Positions 17,460 through 25,772 of a DNA stretch of 64,000 nucleotides are shown here, piece by piece. The translations under genes and the position numbers were made by a program. This DNA comes from Lachnoclostridium sp. An181. Lineage in GTDB: Bacteria > Bacillota > Clostridia > Lachnospirales > Lachnospiraceae. The stretch lies in assembly GCF_002160325.1 (NCBI RefSeq), contig NZ_NFKJ01000003.1:124001-188000 (forward strand). Reading direction: 5' to 3'. The notes beneath the pieces were generated by a model. That model was not told the DNA's origin, made no database searches, and saw only the letters and a list, made by a program, of their open reading frames with translations. The stretch's first letter is position 1. The number at the start of each line of letters is the position of its first letter.

Positions 17460-19559
17460 ATGGGAAAAAACATACCGGAATTATACGGAAGTCTTGTATT
17501 CAATGATAAGGTGATGAGAAACAAACTGCCAAAAGATGTATACAAGGCATTGAGAAAGACCATTGAAAACGGAACACATCTGGAGCTGGATGTGGCCAAC
17601 GCGGTTGCGGTTGCCATGAAAGAATGGGCCGTTGAAAATGGAGCCACTCATTTCACTCACTGGTTTCAGCCAATGACAGGGATCACTGCGGAAAAGCATG
17701 ACAGTTTTATCACTCCGACCGGAGACTGTGAAATCAACATGGATTTTTCCGGAAAAGAGCTCGTAAAAGGGGAACCAGATGCATCCAGTTTCCCGTCCGG
17801 AGGACTGCGCGCTACGTTTGAGGCAAGAGGCTACACTGCATGGGATCCGACCTCCCCTGCATTCATTAAAGACGGGACGCTCTGCATTCCGACTGCCTTT
17901 TGTTCCTACAGCGGGGAGGCTCTGGACAAAAAGACACCTCTCCTTCGCTCCATGGAAACACTGAGCAGGGAAGCGGTAAGACTTCTTCGTATTCTGGGAC
18001 GGGATGACATTACGCGGGTTCTGGCGACCGTTGGCCCTGAACAGGAGTACTTCCTTATCGACAAAGATCTGTACAAAAAGAGAAAAGATCTCATCTTCTG
18101 CGGACGCACGCTTCTTGGCTCCCCTGCTCCAAAGGGCCAGGAGATGGAAGACCATTATTTCGGAGTCCTAAAGCCGCGCATTTCTGCCTTTATGCATGAC
18201 CTTGACGAGGAACTTTGGAAACTTGGCATTCCTGCCAAGACAAAACACAACGAAGTGGCCCCTGCCCAGCACGAACTTGCTCCTGTGTTTGAAACCGCAA
18301 ACATCGCCGCAGACCACAACCAGGTGACAATGGAGATCATGAAAAAGGTGGCGGAAAAACACGGACTTGTATGTCTTCTCCACGAAAAACCGTTTGAAGG
18401 CATCAATGGCAGCGGAAAACACAACAACTGGTCACTGACTGCAAATGATGGCAGCAACCTTTTAAACCCTGGAAAAACTCCTGCAGAAAATACACAGTTT
18501 CTTCTGTTTTTGACTGCCGTGATCCAGGCTGTGGATGAGTATGCAGACCTTCTTCGGGTTTCTGTGGCAAGCGCCGGAAACGACCATCGCCTCGGCGCTA
18601 ACGAAGCTCCCCCTGCAATTATTTCTATCTTTCTTGGCGAGGAGCTGAGTGCGATTCTGGATTCCATTGAAAATGATACGTTTTTTAAAGATCCAGGGCG
18701 GATTCTGATGAGTGCTGGCGCCACAGTCCTTCCTCATTTTATCAAGGACAACACGGACAGAAACCGCACCTCACCATTTGCATTCACAGGAAACAAGTTT
18801 GAATTTCGAATGCTTGGCTCCCATGCCTCTGTCTCAGGGCCAAATGTCGTTCTCAATACAGCTGTGGCAGAAATTCTTTCTCAGTTTTCTGACCGCCTTT
18901 GCAATGTCCCGAAAGATCATCTGCACGATGAGATCATGTCCTTGTTAAAAGATACGATCCGCTCTCACAAAAAGGTGGTCTTCAATGGAAATGGATATAC
19001 GGATGAATGGATAGAGGAAGCTCAAAAAAGAGGTCTGGCAAACCTTCGGTCATCAGCAGATGCGTTTCCTAAATTCATCTCCCCAAAAAGCATGGATTTA
19101 TTTACCCGACATCAGATTTTTACAGAGGAGGAAATCCGTTCCCGGTATGAGATTTTTCTGGAAAATTACAGAAAGACAATCTACATTGAGGCAAAAACTC
19201 TCGTTGAGATGGCAGAAAAAGAATTTCTCCCTTCTCTCCTTGCCTATACGGGGGACATGATCAAAATCGCGTTTGCAAAGCAAAACTTTCTCTCCCGCAC
19301 AGCATCAGACGCGGAGAAGTTTTTCATTGAACATTTATCCAGCGGATATGAAGAAGCCTTTCAGCTTTTGTCCGACTTAAAATCCTCGCTTTGCACTGCA
19401 CAGGCAATATCCGATCCTTTAAAAAATGCGCAATACTGTCATGACACTCTTCTTTCATCAATGGAAAAGCTGCGGGCCACATTGGATGATCTGGAGACAC
19501 GCATGCCTTCAGACTACCTTCCATACCCAACCTATGACCAGCTTTTGTTTTCCATATAA
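17460..19559 (+). CDS. glnN: glutamine synthetase type III
   Basis: A 699-residue GSIII, the large clostridial/Bacteroides form that makes glutamine from glutamate, ammonium and ATP. The length is full for the family. Visible motifs are the N-terminal GSIII domain (ATHFTHWFQPMTG), the metal-ligand region VGPEQEYFLI, HNEVAPAQHELAP, GINGSGKHNNWS, NDHRLGANEAPPA, and NRTSPFAFTGNKFEFR, which keeps the arginines. Ribosome site GAAAGGAG precedes ATG 17460. It is probably the working glutamine synthetase of this locus, because the nearby GSI-family protein has an altered site. It stands alone between its leader attenuator and a strong terminator. Confidence 0.96.
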   Translation: MGKNIPELYGSLVFNDKVMRNKLPKDVYKALRKTIENGTHLELDVANAVAVAMKEWAVENGATHFTHWFQPMTGITAEKHDSFITPTGDCEINMDFSGKELVKGEPDASSFPSGGLRATFEARGYTAWDPTSPAFIKDGTLCIPTAFCSYSGEALDKKTPLLRSMETLSREAVRLLRILGRDDITRVLATVGPEQEYFLIDKDLYKKRKDLIFCGRTLLGSPAPKGQEMEDHYFGVLKPRISAFMHDLDEELWKLGIPAKTKHNEVAPAQHELAPVFETANIAADHNQVTMEIMKKVAEKHGLVCLLHEKPFEGINGSGKHNNWSLTANDGSNLLNPGKTPAENTQFLLFLTAVIQAVDEYADLLRVSVASAGNDHRLGANEAPPAIISIFLGEELSAILDSIENDTFFKDPGRILMSAGATVLPHFIKDNTDRNRTSPFAFTGNKFEFRMLGSHASVSGPNVVLNTAVAEILSQFSDRLCNVPKDHLHDEIMSLLKDTIRSHKKVVFNGNGYTDEWIEEAQKRGLANLRSSADAFPKFISPKSMDLFTRHQIFTEEEIRSRYEIFLENYRKTIYIEAKTLVEMAEKEFLPSLLAYTGDMIKIAFAKQNFLSRTASDAEKFFIEHLSSGYEEAFQLLSDLKSSLCTAQAISDPLKNAQYCHDTLLSSMEKLRATLDDLETRMPSDYLPYPTYDQLLFSI

Positions 19560-19595
19560 ATATTGATTACAGAACAAAGTATCCAGAGGACTTTT

Positions 19596-19631
19596 ATTCT
19601 ATAGGGAGGCAAGAGGACTTTCCTATAGAAT
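19596..19631. repeat. hairpin repeat element, copy 2 (10-bp stem, 16-nt loop)
   Basis: A perfect inverted repeat ATTCTATAGG / CCTATAGAAT around a 16-base loop ending in CTTT, matching copy 1 at 6110-6143 in stem core, loop length and about half the loop bases. Here a direct repeat of AGAGGACTTT also lies just to its left. It directly abuts the bidirectional terminator at 19632-19678. Confidence 0.7.
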
Positions 19632-19678
19632 GAACAAAAGCTCTATGAAGATCATTCATCTTCATAGAGCTTTTGTTC
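19632..19678. terminator. bidirectional terminator between GSIII and purine permease
   Basis: A perfect 21-bp stem GAACAAAAGCTCTATGAAGAT and its complement around a 5-nt loop. Read on either strand, a TTTTGTTC tract closes it, so it serves the converging GSIII gene (plus) and permease gene (minus). Confidence 0.9.
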
Positions 19679-19691
19679 TGAAAACCATTGT

Positions 19692-21074
19692 CTACAAAAG
19701 AATATATTTCAAAATAAACAGTACTGCCAGCACATACATCAGGGCGCTGACTTTCCTGCCTTTTTTCACCCCTGTAAAAATGTGGATCGCCACATAGGAG
19801 ATGACCCCCATAGCAATTCCTTCAGAAATACTGTAGAAAAACGGCATAGCCGCTATGCAGATATAGCAAGGAATCGCCTCTGCATAATCGTTAAAATCAA
19901 TGTTCACCACATTTGTCAGCATATAGAATCCTACAACGATCAGTGCAGGCGCAGTCGCAAAGGACGGGATCGCCAAAAAAATCGGCGAAAGAAAAAGTGC
20001 AAGACCAAATAAAACCGCTGTGGTGACAGCCGTAAGTCCGGTTCTGCCCCCTTCTGCCACACCGGATGCACTCTCCACAAATGTAGTTGTCGTGGATGTT
20101 CCAAGAACTGCTCCTGCAGTTGTCGCAACCGCATCAGCCAAAAGTGCACCTCTGACTCTTGGAAGTTTCCCGCCTTTGTCAAGCATTCCTGCCTTTGAGG
20201 ACACTCCGATGAGCGTTCCTATTGTATCGAACAGATCCACAAAAAGGAATGCAAACACTACCACTGCAAACTCCAGGGACGCCACGCCGGAAAAGTCGAG
20301 TTTTCCAAATACCGGCATAATGCTTGGAATGGCAAGTCCATTGCTAAAATCCGGGAGCAGGCTGCCAAACCCAATCTCTGCATTTGGTACATAAAGGCCT
20401 GTGAACTGACATATAATTCCAAGGATCCAGGTGATCAAGATTCCCCACAGAATATTTCCCTTGATATTTTTCACTACCATGATCGCTGTGATGATGACTC
20501 CCACGATCGCCAGGAGCACCGTAATTCCCACATCATTCATCGTTGCCTGCACACCATTGAATTCATTGTATCCTTCCAGACTGAAAAGCCCGAGCAAAGT
20601 AGAGCTTCCAATTACAATATGTGCATTCTGAAGACCCACGAATGCAATAAAAAGACCGATTCCCACACTTACTGCTGCCTTTAAATTGTGGGGAATCGCA
20701 TTGAAGATCGCTTCCCGCACATTTGTCAAGGAAAGGATGATAAACACGATACCTTCTACAAATACAGCAGTCAGCGCAACCTGCCAGGAATACCCCATCT
20801 TCATGACTACTGTATATGCAAAATATGCATTCAATCCCATTCCCGGCGCAAGCGCAAACGGGTAGTTGGCAAAAACCGCCATCAAAAGTGTCCCAAGAAA
20901 TCCTGCGAGCGCTGTGGCAGTAAAGACTGCACCTTTATCCATCCCTGTGGCGGACAGAATACTGGGATTGACCGCAAGGATATATGCCATGGTCATAAAT
21001 GTAGTGATTCCCGCAATGATCTCTGTGCGTACATCTGTCTTGTTCTCTTTCAGTTTAAATAGTTTTTCTAACAT
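19692..21074 (-). CDS. AzgA/NCS2-family purine permease
   Basis: A 460-residue membrane transporter of the AzgA-like branch of the nucleobase-cation symporter 2 superfamily, probably importing hypoxanthine, guanine or adenine. The N-terminal TEIIAGITTFMTMAYILAVNP is the family start, FALAPGMGLNAYFAYTVV is the conserved TM3 region, and FLFVDLFDTIGTLIGV and GTSTTTTFVESASGVAEGG are the substrate-site signatures. About twelve or more hydrophobic segments are visible. No purine riboswitch is recognisable upstream. Single-gene unit. Confidence 0.92.
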   Translation of the reverse strand: MLEKLFKLKENKTDVRTEIIAGITTFMTMAYILAVNPSILSATGMDKGAVFTATALAGFLGTLLMAVFANYPFALAPGMGLNAYFAYTVVMKMGYSWQVALTAVFVEGIVFIILSLTNVREAIFNAIPHNLKAAVSVGIGLFIAFVGLQNAHIVIGSSTLLGLFSLEGYNEFNGVQATMNDVGITVLLAIVGVIITAIMVVKNIKGNILWGILITWILGIICQFTGLYVPNAEIGFGSLLPDFSNGLAIPSIMPVFGKLDFSGVASLEFAVVVFAFLFVDLFDTIGTLIGVSSKAGMLDKGGKLPRVRGALLADAVATTAGAVLGTSTTTTFVESASGVAEGGRTGLTAVTTAVLFGLALFLSPIFLAIPSFATAPALIVVGFYMLTNVVNIDFNDYAEAIPCYICIAAMPFFYSISEGIAMGVISYVAIHIFTGVKKGRKVSALMYVLAVLFILKYILL

Positions 21075-21216
21075 TTGTGCCTCCTCTTCTTCTCTTTTCT
21101 TCCTACAAGTCTTATTTTAGCAAACCCTCTCCTTTTCGTAAACAAAAAGGAGACTTGACTGGGGCAGATTTTTTTCTGAAAATTCAGTAATTACAAACAT
21201 GTCAATCAGATTTACG

Positions 21217-21245
21217 TTGACTTTTCAGTCATAACATGTTATTGT
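21217..21245 (+). promoter_or_regulatory. probable sigma-A promoter of the cold-shock gene
   Basis: Plus strand: TTGACT, 17-nt spacer, TATTGT. The predicted start site is near 21252, leaving a leader of about 80 nt that contains a terminator-like hairpin. Confidence 0.6.
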
Positions 21246-21262
21246 TAGTATGTATCTATTGG

Positions 21263-21298
21263 CAGCCGTTTTATCCAAATAGAACGGCTGTTTTTTTT
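21263..21298 (+). promoter_or_regulatory. terminator-like hairpin in the cold-shock gene leader
   Basis: Plus strand: an 8-bp stem CAGCCGTT / AACGGCTG with a 12-nt loop followed directly by eight T residues, about 34 bases upstream of the csp start codon and downstream of its promoter. It has the form of an intrinsic terminator, so the gene may be controlled by readthrough. Confidence 0.75.
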
Positions 21299-21331
21299 AT
21301 TTTATTTTTTATTTTTAACGGAGGTATCATT

Positions 21332-21532
21332 ATGAACAGAGGTACAGTAAAATGGTTCAATAACCAGAAAGGTTATGGATTCATCTCTGACGAAACCGGA
21401 AACGATGTATTTGTACACTACTCAAGTCTGAATATGGAAGGTTTTAAGACTCTGGAGGAAGGTCAGGCAGTTGAGTTCGAAATCTCAGAGGGTACAAAGG
21501 GACCTCAGGCAACAAATGTTGTAACACTTTAA
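21332..21532 (+). CDS. cold-shock protein, CspA family
   Basis: A 66-residue single OB-fold nucleic acid chaperone. The RNP1 motif KGYGFISDE and RNP2 motif VFVHYSSL are both present with the aromatic residues that stack on RNA, and the start [14 protein letters not shown] is typical. I use ATG 21332 with GGAGG seven to eight bases upstream; the longer open frame would run through the leader hairpin. Single gene with its own terminator. Confidence 0.96.
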   Translation: MNRGTVKWFNNQKGYGFISDETGNDVFVHYSSLNMEGFKTLEEGQAVEFEISEGTKGPQATNVVTL

Positions 21533-21596
21533 TCCGATTTTTCATATGACTTTTTAGCAAATTTTTGAATAGAAAAGACATACTGGAATCAAAGAA

Positions 21597-21626
21597 GGGA
21601 TGCTGTATTTCTACAACATCCCCTTT
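21597..21626. terminator. terminator shared by csp and the ACT-domain gene
   Basis: An 11-bp stem GGGATGCTGTA / TACAACATCCC. The plus strand is followed by CCTTTTG; on the minus strand the loop is GAAA and the tail is TTCTTTG. It is placed between converging genes. Confidence 0.7.
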
Positions 21627-21635
21627 TGCTGCCTG

Positions 21636-22049
21636 TTACACTTCATTCACTACACGAATTCCAGCATCCTTTAAAATTTTAGCAGCTTTCTCATAATCAT
21701 CGGTATTAAAGACCATGACCGGAGCCTGCCCCACACGGATGACAAAAGAATAAATGTAATGCACATCAATTCCTCCTTTGGCCAGAATGGAGAGCATTTG
21801 ATTTAAATGCCCTTCCCGGTCCTCAAGCTCTACACCCAATACTTCGCTTACTCTTACCACAAACCCCTGGCTTGTCAGATAATCTTTTGCCACCTCCGGC
21901 TTATCCACCACCAGTCTCATAATGGCAAACTCCGGTGTATCAAAAGATGCAACGGCGCGGATATTCACATGCGCCTTCGTGAGTGCGCTTGTCACGTCCA
22001 TAAGGCTTCCTGTTCTGTTTTCCACGAATACGGATAACTGTTTGATCAT
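21636..22049 (-). CDS. tandem ACT-domain protein
   Basis: A 137-residue protein of two ACT domains (about 1-68 and 69-137), with the ligand-binding turns in VENRTGSLMDVTSAL and EDREGHLNQMLSIL. ACT pairs bind amino acids and control partner enzymes or transcription. It is the last gene of paaK-iorA-iorB-ACT, starting nine bases after iorB, so an aromatic amino acid or aryl-pyruvate-related ligand is likely (inference). No DNA-binding or catalytic domain is attached. Confidence 0.88.
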   Translation of the reverse strand: MIKQLSVFVENRTGSLMDVTSALTKAHVNIRAVASFDTPEFAIMRLVVDKPEVAKDYLTSQGFVVRVSEVLGVELEDREGHLNQMLSILAKGGIDVHYIYSFVIRVGQAPVMVFNTDDYEKAAKILKDAGIRVVNEV

Positions 22050-22058
22050 AATCTCCTC

Positions 22059-22625
22059 CTATAACTGGTATCCTGTTTCAAAGGCTTTTTTATTGATGTC
22101 GATCGTCTTTGGCGGCACTGTCTTTTCGATCACTGCATACCATGTCTCTTTGTCAAAATCCATATGCTGCGCTGCGATTCCAAGGACGATCATGTTGAAC
22201 ACCCTGGAATTTCCAAGTTTTTTTGCTTCTTCAGTTGCATTTACCGTATAAACTTTGTAATTTTCTCTCAGAGTATCCAAAATATTTTCCGGATATTTTG
22301 CCGCACCGATCACCACAGGCATCGGGTCGATTCTCCAGTCATTGACGATCAGTGCGCCGTTCTTTTTCAGATAATGCGCATACCGAAGAGCCTCCAGTCT
22401 TTCAAAGGCAATGATGACATCAGCCCATCCTTCTTCCACGATCGGCTCTGCAACTTTATCCCCATAGCGTACAAACGTCACAACACTTCCTCCTCTTTGC
22501 GCCATGCCGTGCACTTCCGAAAGTTTTACATCGTATCCACCTTCCAGAGCAAGCCCTCCCAGAATTCGACTTGTCAAAAGGGTCCCCTGTCCGCCAACGC
22601 CGACGATCATTATATTTTTTGTCAT
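22059..22625 (-). CDS. iorB: indolepyruvate:ferredoxin oxidoreductase subunit beta
   Basis: A 188-residue gamma-type subunit of the 2-oxoacid oxidoreductase family. The N-terminal IMIVGVGGQGTLLTSRIL is characteristic, followed by SEVHGMAQRGGSV. With IorA it oxidatively decarboxylates aryl pyruvates, derived from Trp, Phe and Tyr, to aryl-acetyl-CoA and reduces ferredoxin. Its start overlaps the last base of the iorA stop, consistent with coupled translation. Confidence 0.95.
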   Translation of the reverse strand: MTKNIMIVGVGGQGTLLTSRILGGLALEGGYDVKLSEVHGMAQRGGSVVTFVRYGDKVAEPIVEEGWADVIIAFERLEALRYAHYLKKNGALIVNDWRIDPMPVVIGAAKYPENILDTLRENYKVYTVNATEEAKKLGNSRVFNMIVLGIAAQHMDFDKETWYAVIEKTVPPKTIDINKKAFETGYQL

Positions 22626-24373
22626 TATCTGTCACCTGCCTTTACCAATTCAATCGCATTAAATTTACACAAGGATTCACACAGCCCGCAACCTGTACAC
22701 ATGGTATCGTCAATGCGGATCGTTCCGTCCTCATTTTTCGTCATGGCCGGACATCCTGGTTTCATACACATACCGCATTTCTTACATTTGTCCTCATGGG
22801 CAATATACACTGGTTTTTTGGACTTATCCAAAAGCACGCAAGGAGATTTTGTGATGATGACAGAGACTTCATCTTTTGCCGTCTCCTCTTTGATCACCTT
22901 CTCCAGGCGCTCAATGTCAAATGCATTGACCTCCACCACATTTTTTACACCAATGGCACGGCATAGATTTGGAATGTCGATCGCATTGGTATCCTCTCCC
23001 TGCAGTGTCTTTCCTGTTGCTGCGTGGTCCTGATGTCCGGTCATGGCTGTTGTAGAGTTATCCAGGATCATCACGGTTCCTGTTGCATGGTTGTACACCA
23101 TGTTCATCAGAGAGTTGATCCCTGTGTGCAGAAATGTGGAATCACCGATCACAGCGACCCAGTTTTTGATATAATCTTTTCCCTTTGCTTTCTCCATGCC
23201 GTGAAGACTGGAAATACTGGAGCCCATACAGATACAGCTGTCCACAACACTAAGAGGTGCAACTGCTCCCAATGTATAGCATCCGATATCCCCTGCTGCA
23301 TGGAATTTCAGTTTGTTGAGCACATGATACACACTTCTGTGCGGACATCCAGGGCAAAGGATCGGAGGTCTGCCTGGCACTTGTGCAGGTGCATTGCAGG
23401 CGACATCCTCTCCAAGAATTGCCTTTCTGATCATATTGGCGCTGTATTCGCCCTGAATCGTGAAAATTTCCTTGCCCACTGCCATGATTCCCCAGGATTT
23501 CACCTGTTCTTCAATGACTGGTTCCAGCTCTTCCACAATATAAAGTTTCTCTACTTTTGATGCAAAATCTTTGATCAGTTCTTTTGGCAGAGGGTTGACC
23601 ATGCCAAGTTTTAACACGGACGCATCCGGAAGTGCCTCCTTTACATATTCATATGGGATTCCGCTTGTGATCACACCGATTTTGGTGTCATTCATCTCCA
23701 CCTTGTTGATGGAAAGCGTATTTGCTGCTTCTGAGAGCTCATTGTTTCTCTTTTCGATCTCAATATGACGAAGTTTCGCATAGCCCGGCATCATCACATT
23801 TTTTGCAATGTTCTTTTCATACAACTTATCCGGTACCTGCTCTCTCTCATTCAATTCTACAAGGCCCTGAGAATGCGCAAGTCTCGTGGTTGTGCGCAAG
23901 ATAAACGGACGATCAAATTTTTCGCTCAACTCAAATGCTGTTTTCATGAACTCTTTTGCCTCCGCGCTGTCGGAAGGCTCCAGCACCGGAACACCTGCTG
24001 CTCTTGCGATCATCCTTGTATCCTGCTCATTCTGAGAACTGTAAAGACCAGGATCATCTGCAACGACAAGCACAAGTCCGCCGTTTACCCCCATGTAGGA
24101 AACCGTGTACAAAGGGTCTGACGCCACATTCAATCCCACATGTTTCATACAGGCCATGGCGCGAACGCCCGAAATACTCGCGCCGATGGCTGCCTCCACC
24201 GCCACTTTCTCGTTCGGAGCCCATTCACAGTACAGATCCTCTTTGTACTGCACCAGATTTTCGCTGATTTCTGTACTTGGCGTCCCCGGATATGCAGAAG
24301 ATACTTTCACCCCTGCCTCATAAGCGCCGCGGGCAATCGCGGCATTTCCCAACATTATCATTTTCTCTGCCAT
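22625..24373 (-). CDS. iorA: indolepyruvate:ferredoxin oxidoreductase subunit alpha
   Basis: A 582-residue alpha subunit with an N-terminal pyrimidine/transketolase-like domain (SAYPGTPSTEI), a central TPP-binding region (IGCYTLG, VAVIGDSTFLHTGINSL) and C-terminal twin 4Fe-4S motifs (CKKCGMCMKPGC and CTGCGLCESLC). I place the start at ATG 24373, behind AAAGGA and one base after the paaK stop; the open frame upstream lies inside paaK. Together with PaaK it links aryl-acetate, aryl-acetyl-CoA and aryl pyruvate. Confidence 0.95.
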   Translation of the reverse strand: MAEKMIMLGNAAIARGAYEAGVKVSSAYPGTPSTEISENLVQYKEDLYCEWAPNEKVAVEAAIGASISGVRAMACMKHVGLNVASDPLYTVSYMGVNGGLVLVVADDPGLYSSQNEQDTRMIARAAGVPVLEPSDSAEAKEFMKTAFELSEKFDRPFILRTTTRLAHSQGLVELNEREQVPDKLYEKNIAKNVMMPGYAKLRHIEIEKRNNELSEAANTLSINKVEMNDTKIGVITSGIPYEYVKEALPDASVLKLGMVNPLPKELIKDFASKVEKLYIVEELEPVIEEQVKSWGIMAVGKEIFTIQGEYSANMIRKAILGEDVACNAPAQVPGRPPILCPGCPHRSVYHVLNKLKFHAAGDIGCYTLGAVAPLSVVDSCICMGSSISSLHGMEKAKGKDYIKNWVAVIGDSTFLHTGINSLMNMVYNHATGTVMILDNSTTAMTGHQDHAATGKTLQGEDTNAIDIPNLCRAIGVKNVVEVNAFDIERLEKVIKEETAKDEVSVIITKSPCVLLDKSKKPVYIAHEDKCKKCGMCMKPGCPAMTKNEDGTIRIDDTMCTGCGLCESLCKFNAIELVKAGDR

Positions 24374-24374
24374 T

Positions 24375-25685
24375 TTATAGACCATCCTTTCGTAAATCTG
24401 TAACTCTTTTTGCTTTTCCCTCAAACCTCTGCAGTGAATTTGGCGCCACCAGTTTGATCTGTGTTGCCAGACCAAGCTGGGATTTCAAGCCCGCTTTGAT
24501 CCTCTGCTCTAATTCACTCAATTTTGTATAGCTGTCCAAAAGTCTGTCATCGATCAATTCGACTGTAATGGTCATCACATCCAGACGGTTTTTACGCTCA
24601 ACAAGTATTTCATAGTGCGGACCGATTTCCGGAATCTTAAGGAGCACTTCCTCAATCTGTGTAGGAAATACATTGACTCCGCGGATCACAAGCATATCAT
24701 CCGCGCGTCCGGATAAGTTTTCCATACGGCATGTAGTCCGCCCGCAGCTGCAAGGCTCGTACATCAGTCTTGTCAAATCTCCGGTACGGTAACGGATCAG
24801 CGGGATTGCCTCTTTCCCAAGACATGTGATGACAAGCTCTCCTTTTTCTCCCGGAGGGAGCACTTCCTCGGTCTTGGGATCAATGATCTCCGGTATAAAC
24901 CAGTCCTCATTGATGTGCATTCCGTTAAGTGCACTGCATTCCCCGGCCACACCAGGACCGCAAAGCTCACTCATTCCATAATTCTGCGTACAGAAAAATT
25001 CATCGCCCCACACTTTATGCATCTCATCCCTCATCGGCTCCGTCATCCCTTCTCCGCCAAAAAGGCCGATGCGCACGTTTAAATCTTTTTGTGGATCCAT
25101 GCCTCTTCTTCTGATCTCTTCTCCCAAATGCAGTGCATAGGAAGGAGTCGCCACAAGAAGAGTCACTCCCATATCTTTTAAAAACATGATCTGCTTGTTT
25201 GTATTTCCGGATGACATCGGTATCACGCTGGCTCCGATCGTCTCCAGGCCGCCGTGCAGTCCCAAAGCCCCGGTAAACGTACCGTACCCAAAAGCAATCT
25301 GCGCGATATCCGAAGAGCTGGCTCCTCCCATGCAGGTGACCCTTGCCACATTATTCAGCCACACATCCAGATCATGTCTTGTGTATCCCACCACTGTAGG
25401 TTTTCCTGTGGTGCCGGAACTTGCATGAAATCTGACCAGGTCTTTTACTTCCACTGCGAACAGGCCTGTCGGGTAATTGTCCCGGAAATCAGACTTATAT
25501 GTAAATGGTAATTTTTTCAAATCTTCCAGCTTTTGGATGTCTTGCGGCTTTACATTCGCTGCATCCATCTTTGCACGATAAGGCGCAACTTTTTCATAAA
25601 TATACGGAACCGTCTCCTTCAGTTTTTTTAACTGAATTTTTTCCAGCTCTTCTCGCGGCAATGTCTCTTCTTTTGCCCAAATCAT
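24375..25685 (-). CDS. paaK: phenylacetate-CoA ligase
   Basis: A 436-residue adenylate-forming enzyme joining phenylacetate or indoleacetate to CoA with ATP. Motifs visible are the phosphate-binding FHASSGTTGKPTVVGYT, the adenine-site QNYGMSELCGPG, YRTGDLTRL and the C-terminal RGVNVFPTQIEEVL. First gene of paaK-iorA-iorB-ACT; in such operons it works either to reclaim aryl acetates or to release them from their CoA esters with ATP gain. ATG 25685 follows AAGGAGG. An inverted repeat sits just upstream. Confidence 0.95.
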   Translation of the reverse strand: MIWAKEETLPREELEKIQLKKLKETVPYIYEKVAPYRAKMDAANVKPQDIQKLEDLKKLPFTYKSDFRDNYPTGLFAVEVKDLVRFHASSGTTGKPTVVGYTRHDLDVWLNNVARVTCMGGASSSDIAQIAFGYGTFTGALGLHGGLETIGASVIPMSSGNTNKQIMFLKDMGVTLLVATPSYALHLGEEIRRRGMDPQKDLNVRIGLFGGEGMTEPMRDEMHKVWGDEFFCTQNYGMSELCGPGVAGECSALNGMHINEDWFIPEIIDPKTEEVLPPGEKGELVITCLGKEAIPLIRYRTGDLTRLMYEPCSCGRTTCRMENLSGRADDMLVIRGVNVFPTQIEEVLLKIPEIGPHYEILVERKNRLDVMTITVELIDDRLLDSYTKLSELEQRIKAGLKSQLGLATQIKLVAPNSLQRFEGKAKRVTDLRKDGL

Positions 25686-25699
25686 AATTGCATCCTCCT

Positions 25700-25723
25700 T
25701 GATAGTTCATACTCTAACTATCA
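25700..25723. promoter_or_regulatory. inverted repeat upstream of paaK, candidate operator
   Basis: A perfect 8-bp inverted repeat TGATAGTT / AACTATCA with an 8-nt centre, placed immediately upstream of the paaK ribosome site. A TATGAT that could be a -10 box partly overlaps its distal arm. It could bind a dimeric repressor or form an RNA hairpin; the sequence alone does not decide which. Confidence 0.5.
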
Positions 25724-25772
25724 TATCACAATACTTTTGTAAATTAAAGCGTTGATTTGAAAAATTCAAGGT

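Noticed and set aside
21075-21216. Purine riboswitch in front of the AzgA-like permease
   Set aside because: The conserved loop and junction sequences of the purine aptamer are absent.
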